From Aurantibacter aestuarii (GTDB taxonomy: Bacteria > Bacteroidota > Bacteroidia > Flavobacteriales > Flavobacteriaceae): a DNA stretch of 64,000 nt. Made by a program: the position numbers and the translations under genes. The notes under the pieces were generated by a model. The model was not told the DNA's origin. It made no database searches and saw only the letters and a list, made by a program, of their open reading frames with translations. The stretch's first letter is position 1. Each line of letters opens with the position of its first letter. Below, piece by piece: positions 29,142 through 38,111 of the stretch. The stretch is taken from positions 1,078,419 through 1,142,418 of the forward strand of contig NZ_PXOQ01000007.1 in assembly GCF_003008425.1 (NCBI RefSeq), in the 5' to 3' direction.

Positions 29142-30536
29142 ATGAAAACATTTCAATTAAAAACACATTTTAAAAAAATACTTGCAGACACCATTACGCC
29201 AGTAAGTATCTATTTAAAAATACGCGATAAATTTCCTAATAGTATATTATTAGAAAGTAGCGATTATCATGCTAACGATAATAGTTTCTCTTATATATGC
29301 TTTAACCCGATAGCGACTATTAAAGTGGAAAACGAAGAGGTTACTCAAAATTTCCCAGATCATAGTACAACTACGGTAAGTGCAGACAATGTTACAGCGC
29401 AAATTCAGGAGTTTACCCAGCGTTTTAAAGCAGATGATAGTCAGGATTTTAAATTTATAAATAATGGTATTTTTGGCTATACCGCTTATGATGCTGTAAG
29501 ATATTTTGAAGATATCTCTATCTCAAAAAAAGCCAACTCTATTACAATTCCAGACATGCAATATGCGGTTTATCAAAACATTATTGCCATTAATCACTTT
29601 AAAAATGAAGCCTATATTTTTTCTCATACCTATCAAGGAGAAAGTAATGTAGAAGAGGTCTTTCAACTTATTAAATCTAAAAACTTTGCCACTTATAATT
29701 TTGAAACTAGTGCAGAGATTCAATCTAATTTAAGTGATGCCGAGTATAAATCTCATGTAGAACAAGCTAAAAAACATTGTGCACGTGGCGATGTATTTCA
29801 ATTGGTGTTGTCGAAAAAATTTAGTCAAGAATTTAAAGGTGACGAGTTTAACGTGTATCGCGCTTTAAGAAGTATTAATCCATCGCCGTATTTGTTTTAT
29901 TTCGATTATGGCAATTTTAAGATTTTTGGAAGTTCGCCTGAAGCGCAATTGGTCGTTAGTAAAGGTATTGCCGAAATTCATCCCATTGCAGGAACCTTTA
30001 AACGAACAGGAAACGATGAAAAAGATGCTGAGCTTGCTAAAAAATTAGCCTCAGACCAAAAAGAAAATGCAGAACACGTCATGTTGGTGGATTTAGCACG
30101 AAACGATTTAAGTCGTCATGGCAGCAATGTCAAGGTAGAAACCTATCGCGAAGCGCAATTTTTCTCTCATGTCATCCATTTGGTAAGTAAAGTAACAGGA
30201 AAAGTACATGCAAACACACCAACTATGCAGGTCGTGGCAGATACCTTTCCAGCGGGTACCTTAAGTGGAGCGCCAAAACATAAAGCTATGCAGCTTATAG
30301 AAAAGTATGAAAAAACAAATCGCGCATTTTATGGTGGAGCTATAGGGTTTATGGATTTTAAAGGTAATTACAATCATGCTATAATGATTAGAACATTTTT
30401 AAGTAAAGACCACCAGTTACATTGGCAGGCAGGAGCAGGTATTGTCTCAAAATCCAGTCCGGAAAGTGAGTTACAAGAAGTCTATAACAAATTAGGCGCA
30501 TTAACTAAAGCTATAGATTTAGCAAAAGATATTTAA
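29142..30536 (+). CDS. trpE: Anthranilate synthase component I
   Basis: Makes anthranilate from chorismate, first step of tryptophan synthesis. 464 residues. The feedback-inhibition element LLESS is present (about residue 37), and the chorismate-binding half has the family segments FQLVLSKKFS, SPSPYLFYFDYG-like NPSPYLFY, PIAGTFKRT, LVDLARNDLSR, TFPAGTLSGAPK and AGAGIVSKSSPESE. First structural gene of trpE-G-D-C-F-B-A, after the attenuator. Confidence 0.96.
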   Translation: MKTFQLKTHFKKILADTITPVSIYLKIRDKFPNSILLESSDYHANDNSFSYICFNPIATIKVENEEVTQNFPDHSTTTVSADNVTAQIQEFTQRFKADDSQDFKFINNGIFGYTAYDAVRYFEDISISKKANSITIPDMQYAVYQNIIAINHFKNEAYIFSHTYQGESNVEEVFQLIKSKNFATYNFETSAEIQSNLSDAEYKSHVEQAKKHCARGDVFQLVLSKKFSQEFKGDEFNVYRALRSINPSPYLFYFDYGNFKIFGSSPEAQLVVSKGIAEIHPIAGTFKRTGNDEKDAELAKKLASDQKENAEHVMLVDLARNDLSRHGSNVKVETYREAQFFSHVIHLVSKVTGKVHANTPTMQVVADTFPAGTLSGAPKHKAMQLIEKYEKTNRAFYGGAIGFMDFKGNYNHAIMIRTFLSKDHQLHWQAGAGIVSKSSPESELQEVYNKLGALTKAIDLAKDI

Positions 30537-30542
30537 ATTTAT

Positions 30543-30626
30543 GGCGTTACCACAAGGGTCAGGCTTCCGGCTATATCTTTTTTAGGTTTACCCCATAAAA
30601 AAGGATACCGCCTTAATCCTTAACGC
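30543..30626. repeat. Dispersed Flavobacteriaceae-type repeat in trpE-trpG spacer
   Basis: An element of about 84 nt bounded by GCGTTA near its left end and TAACGC at its right end. It contains ACCACAAGGGTC, ATATCTTTTT, CCCCATAAAAAAGGAT and AATCCTTAACGC. I recall very similar intergenic sequences in many Flavobacteriaceae genomes; only one copy is seen here. Lying in an operon, it is transcribed and may fold through the terminal and internal complementary parts. Confidence 0.5.
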
Positions 30627-30651
30627 AAGTTTTAAGTTTAAAAGTAAAAAA

Positions 30652-30705
30652 GTTTGTCACTTCGAGTGAATTCGACGATAGGAGAATTCGTATCGAGAAG
30701 TAATC
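30652..30705. repeat. REP-like imperfect palindrome in trpE-trpG spacer
   Basis: Contains GTCACTTCGAGTGAATTCG and AGAATTCGTATCGAGAAGT, which are imperfect reverse complements around ACGATAGG. The GTCACTTCGAG / CGAGAAGTG type of palindrome is common between genes of flavobacteria. Together with the element at 30543 it fills the 235-nt spacer. Confidence 0.55.
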
Positions 30706-30771
30706 AAAAGCATAATAATTTAGATAAAATAATAGTTTTCTTTCCTTAGGAAAGTGTTAGATATAGAAAAA

Positions 30772-31338
30772 ATGACAAAAGTATTAGTTATAGATAATTA
30801 CGATAGTTTTACCTACAATTTAGTCCATTATTTGGAAGATTTAGATTGTGAAGTAACCGTAATAAGAAACGATAAATTAACTTTAGACGAAGTGGACACT
30901 TACCAAAAAATCCTACTATCGCCAGGACCAGGTATTCCTGACGAAGCAGGACTTTTAAAAGCCATTATTAAACAATATGCCTCTACAAAAAGTATCTTAG
31001 GTATTTGTTTAGGGCAACAAGCTATTGGTGAAGTTTTTGGAGGGACACTCATAAACTTGGAAGAAGTATATCATGGTGTGGCCACATCAACCGAAGTGAT
31101 TGTTGAGGATGAAATCTTATTCAAAAACATGGATAAAACTATTGAAGTTGGACGTTACCATTCTTGGGTTGTGCATCCAGATTTACCAGAAGAATTAGAG
31201 GCTACTTCAATAGACAGTAATGGGCAAATCATGTCTTTACGTCATAAAATTTATGATGTACGTGGCGTTCAATACCATCCAGAAAGTGTTTTAACCCCAA
31301 ATGGAAAACAAATTTTAGAGAATTGGGTAAACAGTTAA
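30772..31338 (+). CDS. trpG: Anthranilate synthase component II (glutamine amidotransferase)
   Basis: Supplies ammonia from glutamine to TrpE. 188 residues from the ATG at 30772 (MTKVLVIDNYDSFTYNLVHYL); an in-frame GTG at 30754 would add six unconserved residues. The class I triad is visible: Cys in GICLGQQ, and His and Glu in YHPES. The oxyanion-site LLSPGPGIP is also present. Confidence 0.96.
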   Translation: MTKVLVIDNYDSFTYNLVHYLEDLDCEVTVIRNDKLTLDEVDTYQKILLSPGPGIPDEAGLLKAIIKQYASTKSILGICLGQQAIGEVFGGTLINLEEVYHGVATSTEVIVEDEILFKNMDKTIEVGRYHSWVVHPDLPEELEATSIDSNGQIMSLRHKIYDVRGVQYHPESVLTPNGKQILENWVNS

Positions 31339-31486
31339 TGTAAAAATTTGAAAATGTGCTATTGCAAGAATGTCTTTCTAAAAATTAATAATAAACCAAT
31401 TTAAAGTAATTGTTATTATGAAATAAGTAAGAGTTCAAATTAATTAAAAAGCCAAAGACATACTGCCAAAAGCTAACAGCAAAATA

Positions 31487-32479
31487 ATGAAACAGATATT
31501 AAATAGACTTATAAATCAAGAAAGTATTTCGGCAGAAGAAGCCAGAAATGTCTTAGTTAATATTTCAGAAGGACAATATAATCAAAGTCAGATAGCCTCA
31601 TTTTTAACCGTTTACATGATGCGTAACATTACCTTGGAGGAACTTCAGGGTTTTAGAGATGCGCTTTTAGACCTGTGTATCCCTGTAGATATTTCAGAGT
31701 TTAACGCAATCGATTTATGTGGTACAGGAGGCGATGGAAAAGATACCTTTAATATATCAACCTTAGCCTCGTTTATTACGGCAGGTGCAGGTGTAAAAGT
31801 TGCAAAACATGGTAATTATGGAGTGTCGTCAGCATCAGGGTCATCAAACGTTATGGAAGCTTTAGGTGTAAAATTCACTAATAATATAGATGTTTTAAAG
31901 AACACTATAGATAAAGCTGGTATTTGTGTCATGCATGCACCACTTTTTCACCCAGCTATGAAAAATGTGGCGCCAATCCGAAGAGAACTTGGTGTAAAAA
32001 CATTTTTTAATATGTTGGGACCTATGGTAAATCCTGCATTTCCAAAAAATCAAATGGTTGGTGTTTTTAATTTAGAATTACAACGTTTGTATGGGTATTT
32101 GTACCAGAATACAGATAAAAATTACAGTATTGTTCACGCTTTAGATGGTTATGATGAAATCTCATTAACCGGAAAAACTAAAATTATTACCAATAGTTCT
32201 GAAGTTATGTTAGAACCTTCAGACTTAGGTTTAAAACAAATACAACAATCCGACATATTTGGAGGAGATTCTGTAGAATCTTCAGCAAACATATTTAAAA
32301 ACATTATTTCAGGGCAAGGTACAGAAGCGCAGAATAATGTGGTGTGTGCTAATGCTGGTTTAGCTATTGCAACTGTAAACAACATTTCACATAAAGATGG
32401 TTTTGAATTAGCTAAACAAAGTTTAGAAAGTGGAAGAGCAAAACAGAGTTTAGAAAAATTAATAGAATTAAGTAAATAA
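31487..32479 (+). CDS. trpD: Anthranilate phosphoribosyltransferase
   Basis: Joins anthranilate and PRPP. 330 residues: an N-terminal helical domain, the PRPP site DLCGTGGDGKDTFNISTL, KHGNYGVSSASGSSNVMEALG, and HPAMKNVAPIRRELGVKTFFNMLGP-type segments. The trpG-trpD gap of 148 nt holds another short-repeat spacer (CCAAAGACATACTGCCAAAAGC near 31450). Confidence 0.96.
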   Translation: MKQILNRLINQESISAEEARNVLVNISEGQYNQSQIASFLTVYMMRNITLEELQGFRDALLDLCIPVDISEFNAIDLCGTGGDGKDTFNISTLASFITAGAGVKVAKHGNYGVSSASGSSNVMEALGVKFTNNIDVLKNTIDKAGICVMHAPLFHPAMKNVAPIRRELGVKTFFNMLGPMVNPAFPKNQMVGVFNLELQRLYGYLYQNTDKNYSIVHALDGYDEISLTGKTKIITNSSEVMLEPSDLGLKQIQQSDIFGGDSVESSANIFKNIISGQGTEAQNNVVCANAGLAIATVNNISHKDGFELAKQSLESGRAKQSLEKLIELSK

Positions 32480-32556
32480 GTAGTCGGCAGTAAACAGTAC
32501 ACAGTTAGCGGTCAAATTGCAACTGAGTGCTGAAGACTGAAGACTGAAGACTGAAT
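32480..32556. repeat. Heptamer tandem/inverted repeat in trpD-trpC spacer
   Basis: The left half repeats CAGT every 7 nt (GGCAGTAAACAGTACACAGT). The right half repeats the complement as (GAAGACT)3 within CTGAAGACTGAAGACTGAAG. The two halves are therefore complementary and can form a long imperfect hairpin. A worn relative lies after trpC (about 33350-33376, GTTGGCAGTATTCAGT). Confidence 0.65.
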
Positions 32557-32557
32557 C

Positions 32558-33343
32558 ATGGATATATTAACAAAAATAGTAAACGATAAACGCATAGAAG
32601 TTAATTTGCGCAAGGCGTTAATTCCAACCAAACAATTGGAGCAATCCATTTTATTTGAGCGTGAAACTGTATCGTTAGCCCAAAACTTAAGAGAAAGTGA
32701 TACTGGAATTATTGCAGAGCATAAACGTAGGTCGCCATCAAAGCAAGTTATTAATCATAATTTAAATGTTTTTGATGTGGCTAAAGGTTATGAAAAAGCA
32801 GGAGTAAGTGGAATGTCTGTTTTGACCGATGGAAAATACTTTGGCGGAAGTTTAGACGATTTACTTACCGCAAGAGCCAGTTGTAACTTACCTTTGTTGC
32901 GTAAGGAGTTTATAATAGACACCTATCAGATTCTAGAGGCGAAAGCTTATGGTGCTGACGTTATTTTATTAATTGCAGCAATTTTAACAAAAGAAGAAAT
33001 TAAAACATTTTCAGAATTTGCAAAAAGTTTAAAATTAGATGTTCTTTTAGAAGTTCATAATTTAGAAGAATTGCAAAAATCGATTATGCCAAGTTTGGAT
33101 ATGTTAGGTGTAAATAATAGAAATTTAAAAACTTTTGAAGTGAGCTTAGATACCAGCAAACAAATAAGTGAGCATATACCAAGCGACTTTGTAAAGGTGT
33201 CTGAAAGTGGTATTAGCAGTATTGAAGCAATTAAGACTTTACAACCATTTGGGTATAAAGGATTTTTAATTGGAGAAAATTTTATGAAAACCGATAATGC
33301 AGGACAAAGTGCTTCAGATTTTATTTCTGAATTAAGTAAATAG
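32558..33343 (+). CDS. trpC: Indole-3-glycerol-phosphate synthase
   Basis: Fourth enzyme of the pathway, a (beta/alpha)8 barrel. 261 residues: IIAEHKRRSPSK near the N-terminus, SVLTDGKYFGGS, PLLRKEFIIDTYQI, LLEVHNLEEL, LGVNNRNLKTFEV and VSESGI are the standard active-site stretches. A separate polypeptide, not fused to TrpF. Confidence 0.96.
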   Translation: MDILTKIVNDKRIEVNLRKALIPTKQLEQSILFERETVSLAQNLRESDTGIIAEHKRRSPSKQVINHNLNVFDVAKGYEKAGVSGMSVLTDGKYFGGSLDDLLTARASCNLPLLRKEFIIDTYQILEAKAYGADVILLIAAILTKEEIKTFSEFAKSLKLDVLLEVHNLEELQKSIMPSLDMLGVNNRNLKTFEVSLDTSKQISEHIPSDFVKVSESGISSIEAIKTLQPFGYKGFLIGENFMKTDNAGQSASDFISELSK

Positions 33344-33439
33344 TCCTTTGTAGGTAGTTGGCAGTATTCAGTAAAAATTACCAGGTTAAAATCATTTAAA
33401 ACCTATAACAAAACGAAAAGACCTTAAATAATAAAAACT

Positions 33440-34084
33440 ATGAAACTAAAAGTATGCGGAATGAAACAAGAGAACAACATCTTAGATGTTGCAGATCTTC
33501 AACCAAATTATATGGGCTTCATTTTTTATGAAAAGTCACCAAGAAATTTTAACGATGAAATTCCAGAGTTGCCAGATGGCATTCAAAAAATAGGTGTATT
33601 TGTAAATGCCACTTTAAACTTTGTGGTTTCAAAAATTGAACAACATCAATTACAAGGCGTTCAGTTACATGGCGACGAATCTCCAGAATTCTGCGAGCAG
33701 TTAAAAGCATACGATGTTTTAGTGATTAAGGTGTTTTCAATGAAAAATCAATTCGATTTTAAAGTGGTAGAACCATATCAGGAATTTTGTGATTATTTCT
33801 TATTTGACACTAAAGGAAAAGAACCAGGTGGAAATGGCTATACCTTTAATTGGAATTTATTAAAGAAATACAATTTAAAAACACCATACTTTTTAAGCGG
33901 AGGTTTAGGTATGGAAAACATGGACGATTTATTATTATTTCTAAAACGCCCAGAATCTAGATTGTGTTGTACTTTAGATATAAACAGTAAATTCGAATCT
34001 GTCCCTGGATTTAAAGACATTACAAAAGTGAAGGCATTTAAAAACATGTTAATTAAAAACGGTTATCAAAACCATGACTTATAA
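33440..34084 (+). CDS. trpF: Phosphoribosylanthranilate isomerase
   Basis: Amadori isomerase, third step of the pathway. 214 residues. It has the catalytic Cys in KVCGMKQ (about residue 5), [20 protein letters not shown], and the catalytic Asp in [14 protein letters not shown], with SGGLG in the phosphate site. It overlaps trpB by 11 nt, implying coupled translation. Confidence 0.95.
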   Translation: MKLKVCGMKQENNILDVADLQPNYMGFIFYEKSPRNFNDEIPELPDGIQKIGVFVNATLNFVVSKIEQHQLQGVQLHGDESPEFCEQLKAYDVLVIKVFSMKNQFDFKVVEPYQEFCDYFLFDTKGKEPGGNGYTFNWNLLKKYNLKTPYFLSGGLGMENMDDLLLFLKRPESRLCCTLDINSKFESVPGFKDITKVKAFKNMLIKNGYQNHDL

Positions 34085-35255
34085 TATAAACGATAAAGGC
34101 TATTATGGCGAGTTTGGCGGGGCTTATATTCCAGAAATGCTCTATCCAAATGTAGAAGAACTTCGTCAGAATTACTTAAAGATTATGGCAGAGCCTTCTT
34201 TTAAAGAAGAATTTGATCAATTATTAAAAGATTATGTCGGTCGCCCGTCACCTTTATATTTCGCCAAACGCTTAAGCGAAAAATACAACACGAAAATCTA
34301 CTTAAAACGGGAAGATTTAAATCATACCGGAGCACATAAGGTCAATAATACCATCGGTCAAATACTAATGGCACAGCGCTTAGGTAAAACCCGAATTATA
34401 GCTGAAACTGGTGCAGGACAACATGGTGTTGCCACAGCAACTGTTTGTGCGCTTATGGGTATGGAGTGTATTGTGTATATGGGAGAAATTGATATTGCCA
34501 GACAAGCTCCTAATGTGGCGCGTATGAAAATGCTTGGCGCTAAAGTAGTGCCTGCAACCTCAGGTAGTAAAACGTTAAAAGATGCTACTAATGAGGCTAT
34601 TAGAGATTGGATTAATAACCCGGTAGATACACATTATATTATTGGTAGCGTTGTAGGACCGCATCCATATCCAGATATGGTAGCGCGTTTTCAGGCGGTA
34701 GTTTCCGAAGAAATTAAATGGCAATTAAAAGAAAAAGAAGGTACAGAAAAGCCGGATTATGTTATTGCTTGTGTGGGTGGCGGTAGTAATGCAGCAGGTG
34801 CCTATTATCATTATTTGGAAGATACCGATGTAAAACTTATTGCAGTAGAAGCTGCAGGTAAAGGAGTTCATTCTGGAGAAAGTGCTGCTACATCTGTTTT
34901 AGGTAAAGAAGGTATTATTCACGGAAGTAAAACCTTATTAATGCAAACCAAAGACGGACAAATTACAGAACCATATTCTATTTCGGCAGGGTTGGATTAT
35001 CCTGGAGTTGGTCCTATGCATGCTCATTTATACAAAACTGGTCGTGCAGAATTTGTGGCAATAACAGATGATGAAGCGATGAGTTCTGGGTTGGAATTAA
35101 GTGCATTAGAAGGCATTATTCCAGCTATAGAAACCTCACATTCTTTAGCCGTTTTTGAACAAAAGACATTTAAACCAGACGATATTGTTATTGTTAATTT
35201 ATCTGGTCGTGGCGATAAAGATTTACAGAATTATATTGATTATTTCAAATTATAG
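34074..35255 (+). CDS. trpB: Tryptophan synthase beta chain
   Basis: PLP enzyme joining indole and serine. 393 residues: [12 protein letters not shown], the PLP-lysine motif [12 protein letters not shown] (Lys about 88), [13 protein letters not shown], the phosphate-binding [10 protein letters not shown], the substrate-channel segment [14 protein letters not shown] and [10 protein letters not shown] at the end. Its start lies inside the end of trpF. Confidence 0.98.
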   Translation: MTYNINDKGYYGEFGGAYIPEMLYPNVEELRQNYLKIMAEPSFKEEFDQLLKDYVGRPSPLYFAKRLSEKYNTKIYLKREDLNHTGAHKVNNTIGQILMAQRLGKTRIIAETGAGQHGVATATVCALMGMECIVYMGEIDIARQAPNVARMKMLGAKVVPATSGSKTLKDATNEAIRDWINNPVDTHYIIGSVVGPHPYPDMVARFQAVVSEEIKWQLKEKEGTEKPDYVIACVGGGSNAAGAYYHYLEDTDVKLIAVEAAGKGVHSGESAATSVLGKEGIIHGSKTLLMQTKDGQITEPYSISAGLDYPGVGPMHAHLYKTGRAEFVAITDDEAMSSGLELSALEGIIPAIETSHSLAVFEQKTFKPDDIVIVNLSGRGDKDLQNYIDYFKL

Positions 35256-35256
35256 C

Positions 35257-35449
35257 GTCATGCTGAACTTGTTTCAGCATCTCAACAAATTATGAAATCA
35301 AATGAAACATATCGTTTTATCAAGCCATTTCATGAGAAAAGCTTTTAAAATTTGGCTTAAAGATTGGACATTAAATTTAGTAAAAGAGAAGACTGCAAAT
35401 TTAGAAACTAAAATACTTAATAAGAACCTGAAACAAGTTCAGGTTGACG
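35257..35449. repeat. Inverted pair of REP-like palindromes in trpB-trpA spacer
   Basis: Copy 1 at 35257-35282 contains GCTGAACTTGTTTCAGC and copy 2 at 35426-35449, in reverse orientation, contains CCTGAAACAAGTTCAGG. Each is a small palindrome; the stem-closing G-C pairs differ between copies in a compensated way. This is a bounded REP pair, and the 140 nt between holds an open frame of 51 codons (35302-35457) that runs into copy 2 and is probably not a gene. Confidence 0.65.
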
Positions 35450-35548
35450 AAAATTGAAAAAACGTTAATCTCAACTTGTTTATTCAGTATTAAATAAAAC
35501 TAAAATAGATTCCTAATCTTGTTTTTTAAGACAGGAACAACAAATAAA

Positions 35549-36316
35549 ATGAACAGAATTAACCAAAAATTACAAGAAAACAAAAAACTATTATCCATAT
35601 ATTTTTCTGCAGGTTATCCAAACTTGGATGATACAGTTTCCATTATAGAAAACCTAGAAAAAAATGGTGTAGATATGATAGAAATTGGCTTGCCATTTAG
35701 CGATCCTTTGGCAGACGGACCAACCATTCAAGAAAGTTCTACAGCAGCATTAAAAAATGGTATGACAACCGAAGTTTTGTTTGATCAATTAAAAGATATT
35801 AGAAAAACGGTTACAATTCCATTAATCATTATGGGCTATTTTAACCCAATGTTACAATATGGCGTTGAAGCTTTTTGTAAAAAATGTCAGGAGATTGGTG
35901 TAGACGGATTAATTATTCCGGATTTACCGGTAGATGTGTATAATGAACAATACAAAGCTACTTTTGAAAAATATGGATTAATTAACGTGTTTTTAATTAC
36001 GCCACAAACCAGCAATGAGCGTATTCATTTTATAGATTCCATTTCAAATGGCTTTATTTATATGGTAAGTAGTGCAAGTGTAACAGGTAGTGGTTCTGGT
36101 TTTGGTAACGAGCAAACCGATTATTTTAAGCGTATAGCAGAATTAAATTTAAATAACCCGCAAATTGTAGGTTTTGGTATTAAGGATCACGATACATTTA
36201 CTCAGGCCACTAAACATGCTAAAGGCGCAATTATAGGTTCCGCTTTTATTAAACACTTAACACAGCATGGAGCAATTAAAATAGATGCATTTACAAAATC
36301 TATTCTAAAGGCTTAA
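35549..36316 (+). CDS. trpA: Tryptophan synthase alpha chain
   Basis: Cleaves indole-glycerol phosphate and passes indole to TrpB. 255 residues from the ATG at 35549 (MNRINQKLQ); the frame opens upstream at a TTG (35519) without conserved sequence. Catalytic Glu in MIEIGLPFSDPLADGP, catalytic Asp in GLIIPDLP, plus GFGIKDH and GSAFIK in the phosphate site. Last gene of the trp operon, 293 nt after trpB. Confidence 0.96.
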   Translation: MNRINQKLQENKKLLSIYFSAGYPNLDDTVSIIENLEKNGVDMIEIGLPFSDPLADGPTIQESSTAALKNGMTTEVLFDQLKDIRKTVTIPLIIMGYFNPMLQYGVEAFCKKCQEIGVDGLIIPDLPVDVYNEQYKATFEKYGLINVFLITPQTSNERIHFIDSISNGFIYMVSSASVTGSGSGFGNEQTDYFKRIAELNLNNPQIVGFGIKDHDTFTQATKHAKGAIIGSAFIKHLTQHGAIKIDAFTKSILKA

Positions 36317-36411
36317 CAAAGTTTAACAGATAAGGTGCTGATTTTAAGATGGTTTTCTGATAATTCTATAAGTTTATTTGTAATTTAGAGTAAACAATAA
36401 AAAGAAAAATT

Positions 36412-36555
36412 ATGGGAACTATAAAAGATAATAAAAAGTTTAAAACGAAAGTAGAACAAACCAATCCAACCAACCCTACAGCAAACGTTAACCAAGAAAC
36501 AAACAAATTTGATATAGATAAGGCAACTATAAAAAAGCAGCAAAATAAAAGCTAA
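36412..36555 (+). CDS. Small basic Lys/Asn-rich protein (47 aa)
   Basis: ATG at 36412 after an A-rich leader, stop TAA at 36553-36555. It starts MGTIKDNKKFKTKVEQ and ends KKQQNKS: lysine- and asparagine-rich, no membrane segment, no cysteine. It is bounded by its own gap after trpA and by a strong terminator 22 nt downstream, which makes it a likely real short gene. Function unknown. Confidence 0.55.
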   Translation: MGTIKDNKKFKTKVEQTNPTNPTANVNQETNKFDIDKATIKKQQNKS

Positions 36556-36576
36556 TCTTTTTTTGCCTCAATCTAG

Positions 36577-36611
36577 AAAAAGCCTAAATTATTAAGTAAT
36601 TTAGGCTTTTT
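36577..36611 (+). terminator. Terminator of the 47-aa gene
   Basis: Stem AAAAAGCCTAAATTA / TAATTTAGGCTTTTT, perfect over 15 bp, loop TTAAG, T-run. It ends 13 nt before the trmL start. Confidence 0.88.
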
Positions 36612-36623
36612 TATATAAAAAAT

Positions 36624-37076
36624 ATGGCTTTAAATATTGTTTTAATAGAACCTGAAATTCCAAACAATACCGGAAACATAGGAAGACTGGCATTGGCTTC
36701 TGGAAGCAATCTTCATTTGGTGAAACCTTTCGGTTTCGAATTAAGCGATAAACGTTTAAAACGTGCAGGTTTAGATTACTGGCAACATCTTAATGTCATT
36801 TATTACGAAAACACCGAAGCGTTTTTTGCTAAAAATAAAGATGAAAAAATGGTATTTCTTTCCAGTCACGGGACAAAGCACCACTGGGATATTCAATATG
36901 AAGATGATTTGTTCTTAATATTTGGAAAAGAATCTGTGGGACTACCAAAAGAACTCATTCAAAGTCAATCCGAACATTTATTTAAAATTCCATTATATAG
37001 TAAAGAAATTAGAAGTTTAAATTTAGCCAACGCTGTTGCTATTTGCGTTTATGAAGGATTAAAAAAAATTAGGTAG
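36624..37076 (+). CDS. trmL: tRNA (cytidine/uridine-34 2'-O) methyltransferase TrmL
   Basis: SPOUT methyltransferase that methylates the wobble ribose of certain tRNA-Leu. 150 residues, the minimal family size: LNIVLIEPEIPNNTGNIGRLA at the start, the knot motifs LIFGKESVGLPKEL and IPLYSKEIRSLNLANAVAICVYE at the end. Confidence 0.93.
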   Translation: MALNIVLIEPEIPNNTGNIGRLALASGSNLHLVKPFGFELSDKRLKRAGLDYWQHLNVIYYENTEAFFAKNKDEKMVFLSSHGTKHHWDIQYEDDLFLIFGKESVGLPKELIQSQSEHLFKIPLYSKEIRSLNLANAVAICVYEGLKKIR

Positions 37077-37113
37077 ATATAACCTGCCTAATTTAATTGT
37101 TAAGTCTTTTTAT

Positions 37114-37275
37114 TTAAAGTGTTCTTTTTAAAGCTTTATATAAATTACATAACAAAATTATGCTTGAAGGAAATAAAACAAAAATTTTTACTGGTACTGA
37201 ATTAAAGTCCGCATCAATTATATAAAAATATAATATGGTGAAAAATGCAATTAAAATTGATTTGTTTTTTTTCAT
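37114..37275 (-). CDS. Small membrane protein, two TM helices (53 aa)
   Basis: A minus-strand frame in the otherwise empty 428-nt gap between trmL and the EF-hand gene: ATG at 37275, stop at 37114-37116. The protein begins MKKNKSILIAFFTILYFYII and has a second hydrophobic stretch IFVLFPSSIILLCNLYKAL, with a basic tail. Two helices, positive ends, sensible start. Function unknown. The rest of this gap shows only AT-rich upstream DNA. Confidence 0.5.
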   Translation of the reverse strand: MKKNKSILIAFFTILYFYIIDADFNSVPVKIFVLFPSSIILLCNLYKALKRTL

Positions 37276-37504
37276 GAAAATCTCTTAATTTTAAATAAAC
37301 CTGAATAAAATATCACCTACATCAAATATTTTTCAAATGCTAATATAATTAAGAAGTGTAAATATCACAAACGGACTCTTTTATGAGTTATAAAAGATTT
37401 CAAGTTTATTTTAAAAATAATAAATTTTTATATTAAACCTTTTATTACATTTAATGTCTTATTGATATAACAAAAGGTAAAACTTAATTAAAAAACTTAT
37501 AAAG

Positions 37505-37846
37505 ATGAAAAACGTATTAAAATTTGGAATTTTTGCTTTGGCTTTATCTGCTATGACATTTGCTAACGCTCAAGAAAAGAAAAAACCATCTCCAGAAAAG
37601 GTATTTAAAAAAATCGATGCCGATAATAATGGTGAAATATCATTAGAAGAATGGAAAAATAAAAAAATGAAAAATGAGACTAAAGAAGAGATGGTAGAGA
37701 AGCGTTTTGCTAAAATGGATGCAGATGGCAACAAATCTTTATCTATGGACGAGCTTAAAAAGGCTATGGCTAAAATGGAAAAGCAAAAAATGAAGCGTCA
37801 GGCTAAAAAAGCAAAAGAAGAAATGAATGATGAAGACGACGAATAG
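37505..37846 (+). CDS. Secreted EF-hand calcium-binding protein
   Basis: 113 residues. Signal peptide MKNVLKFGIFALALSAMTFANA, cut before QEKK. Two EF-hand loops: DADNNGEISLEE (about 38-49) and DADGNKSLSMDE (about 70-81), each with Asp at 1, 3 and 5 (Asn in places) and Glu at 12. The tail is Lys/Met-rich and ends acidic. Calcium binding is inferred from the loops; a periplasmic location is likely. Confidence 0.88.
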   Translation: MKNVLKFGIFALALSAMTFANAQEKKKPSPEKVFKKIDADNNGEISLEEWKNKKMKNETKEEMVEKRFAKMDADGNKSLSMDELKKAMAKMEKQKMKRQAKKAKEEMNDEDDE

Positions 37847-37864
37847 TCTAAATCTTAATTTTAT

Positions 37865-37899
37865 AAAAAAAGCATCACAATTTATGTGATGCTTTTTTG
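37865..37899. terminator. Bidirectional terminator between convergent genes
   Basis: Stem AAAAAAGCATCACA / TGTGATGCTTTTTT around ATTTA, between the EF-hand gene and the VF530-like gene. Confidence 0.85.
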
Positions 37900-38111
37900 C
37901 TTTTTAGATAGCGTAGATAAAAATTTTCAACTTTGGTTCGAGCCCAAGGTGTCCGTCTTAAAAATTTTAAACTAGATTTTAATGTTGGATTGTTTTTAAA
38001 ACAATTTAAATTAAGTTCTAATCCAAGGTATTCCCAGCCATAAAATTCATGTAATTCTGTTAGCATATCGGCTAATTTAATACCATGAAGCGGATTGTTT
38101 GGCTGAGTCAT
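37875..38111 (-). CDS. VF530-family (DUF2132) putative DNA-binding protein
   Basis: 78 residues matching the short VF530 family: [52 protein letters not shown]. Relatives have a small helical fold thought to bind DNA. Its ATG overlaps the lipB stop by one base, so the two are translated together. Its extreme 3' end overlaps the terminator hairpin. Confidence 0.85.
   Translation of the reverse strand: MTQPNNPLHGIKLADMLTELHEFYGWEYLGLELNLNCFKNNPTLKSSLKFLRRTPWARTKVENFYLRYLKSKKASHKL

Noticed and set aside
32480-32556. Heptamer repeat as a CRISPR array
   Set aside because: The period is 7 nt, there are no spacers of uniform length and no cas genes nearby.
35302-35457. 51-codon frame in the trpB-trpA spacer
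   Set aside because: Its end is a REP palindrome and its middle shows no family; such tails appear by chance from the repeat.
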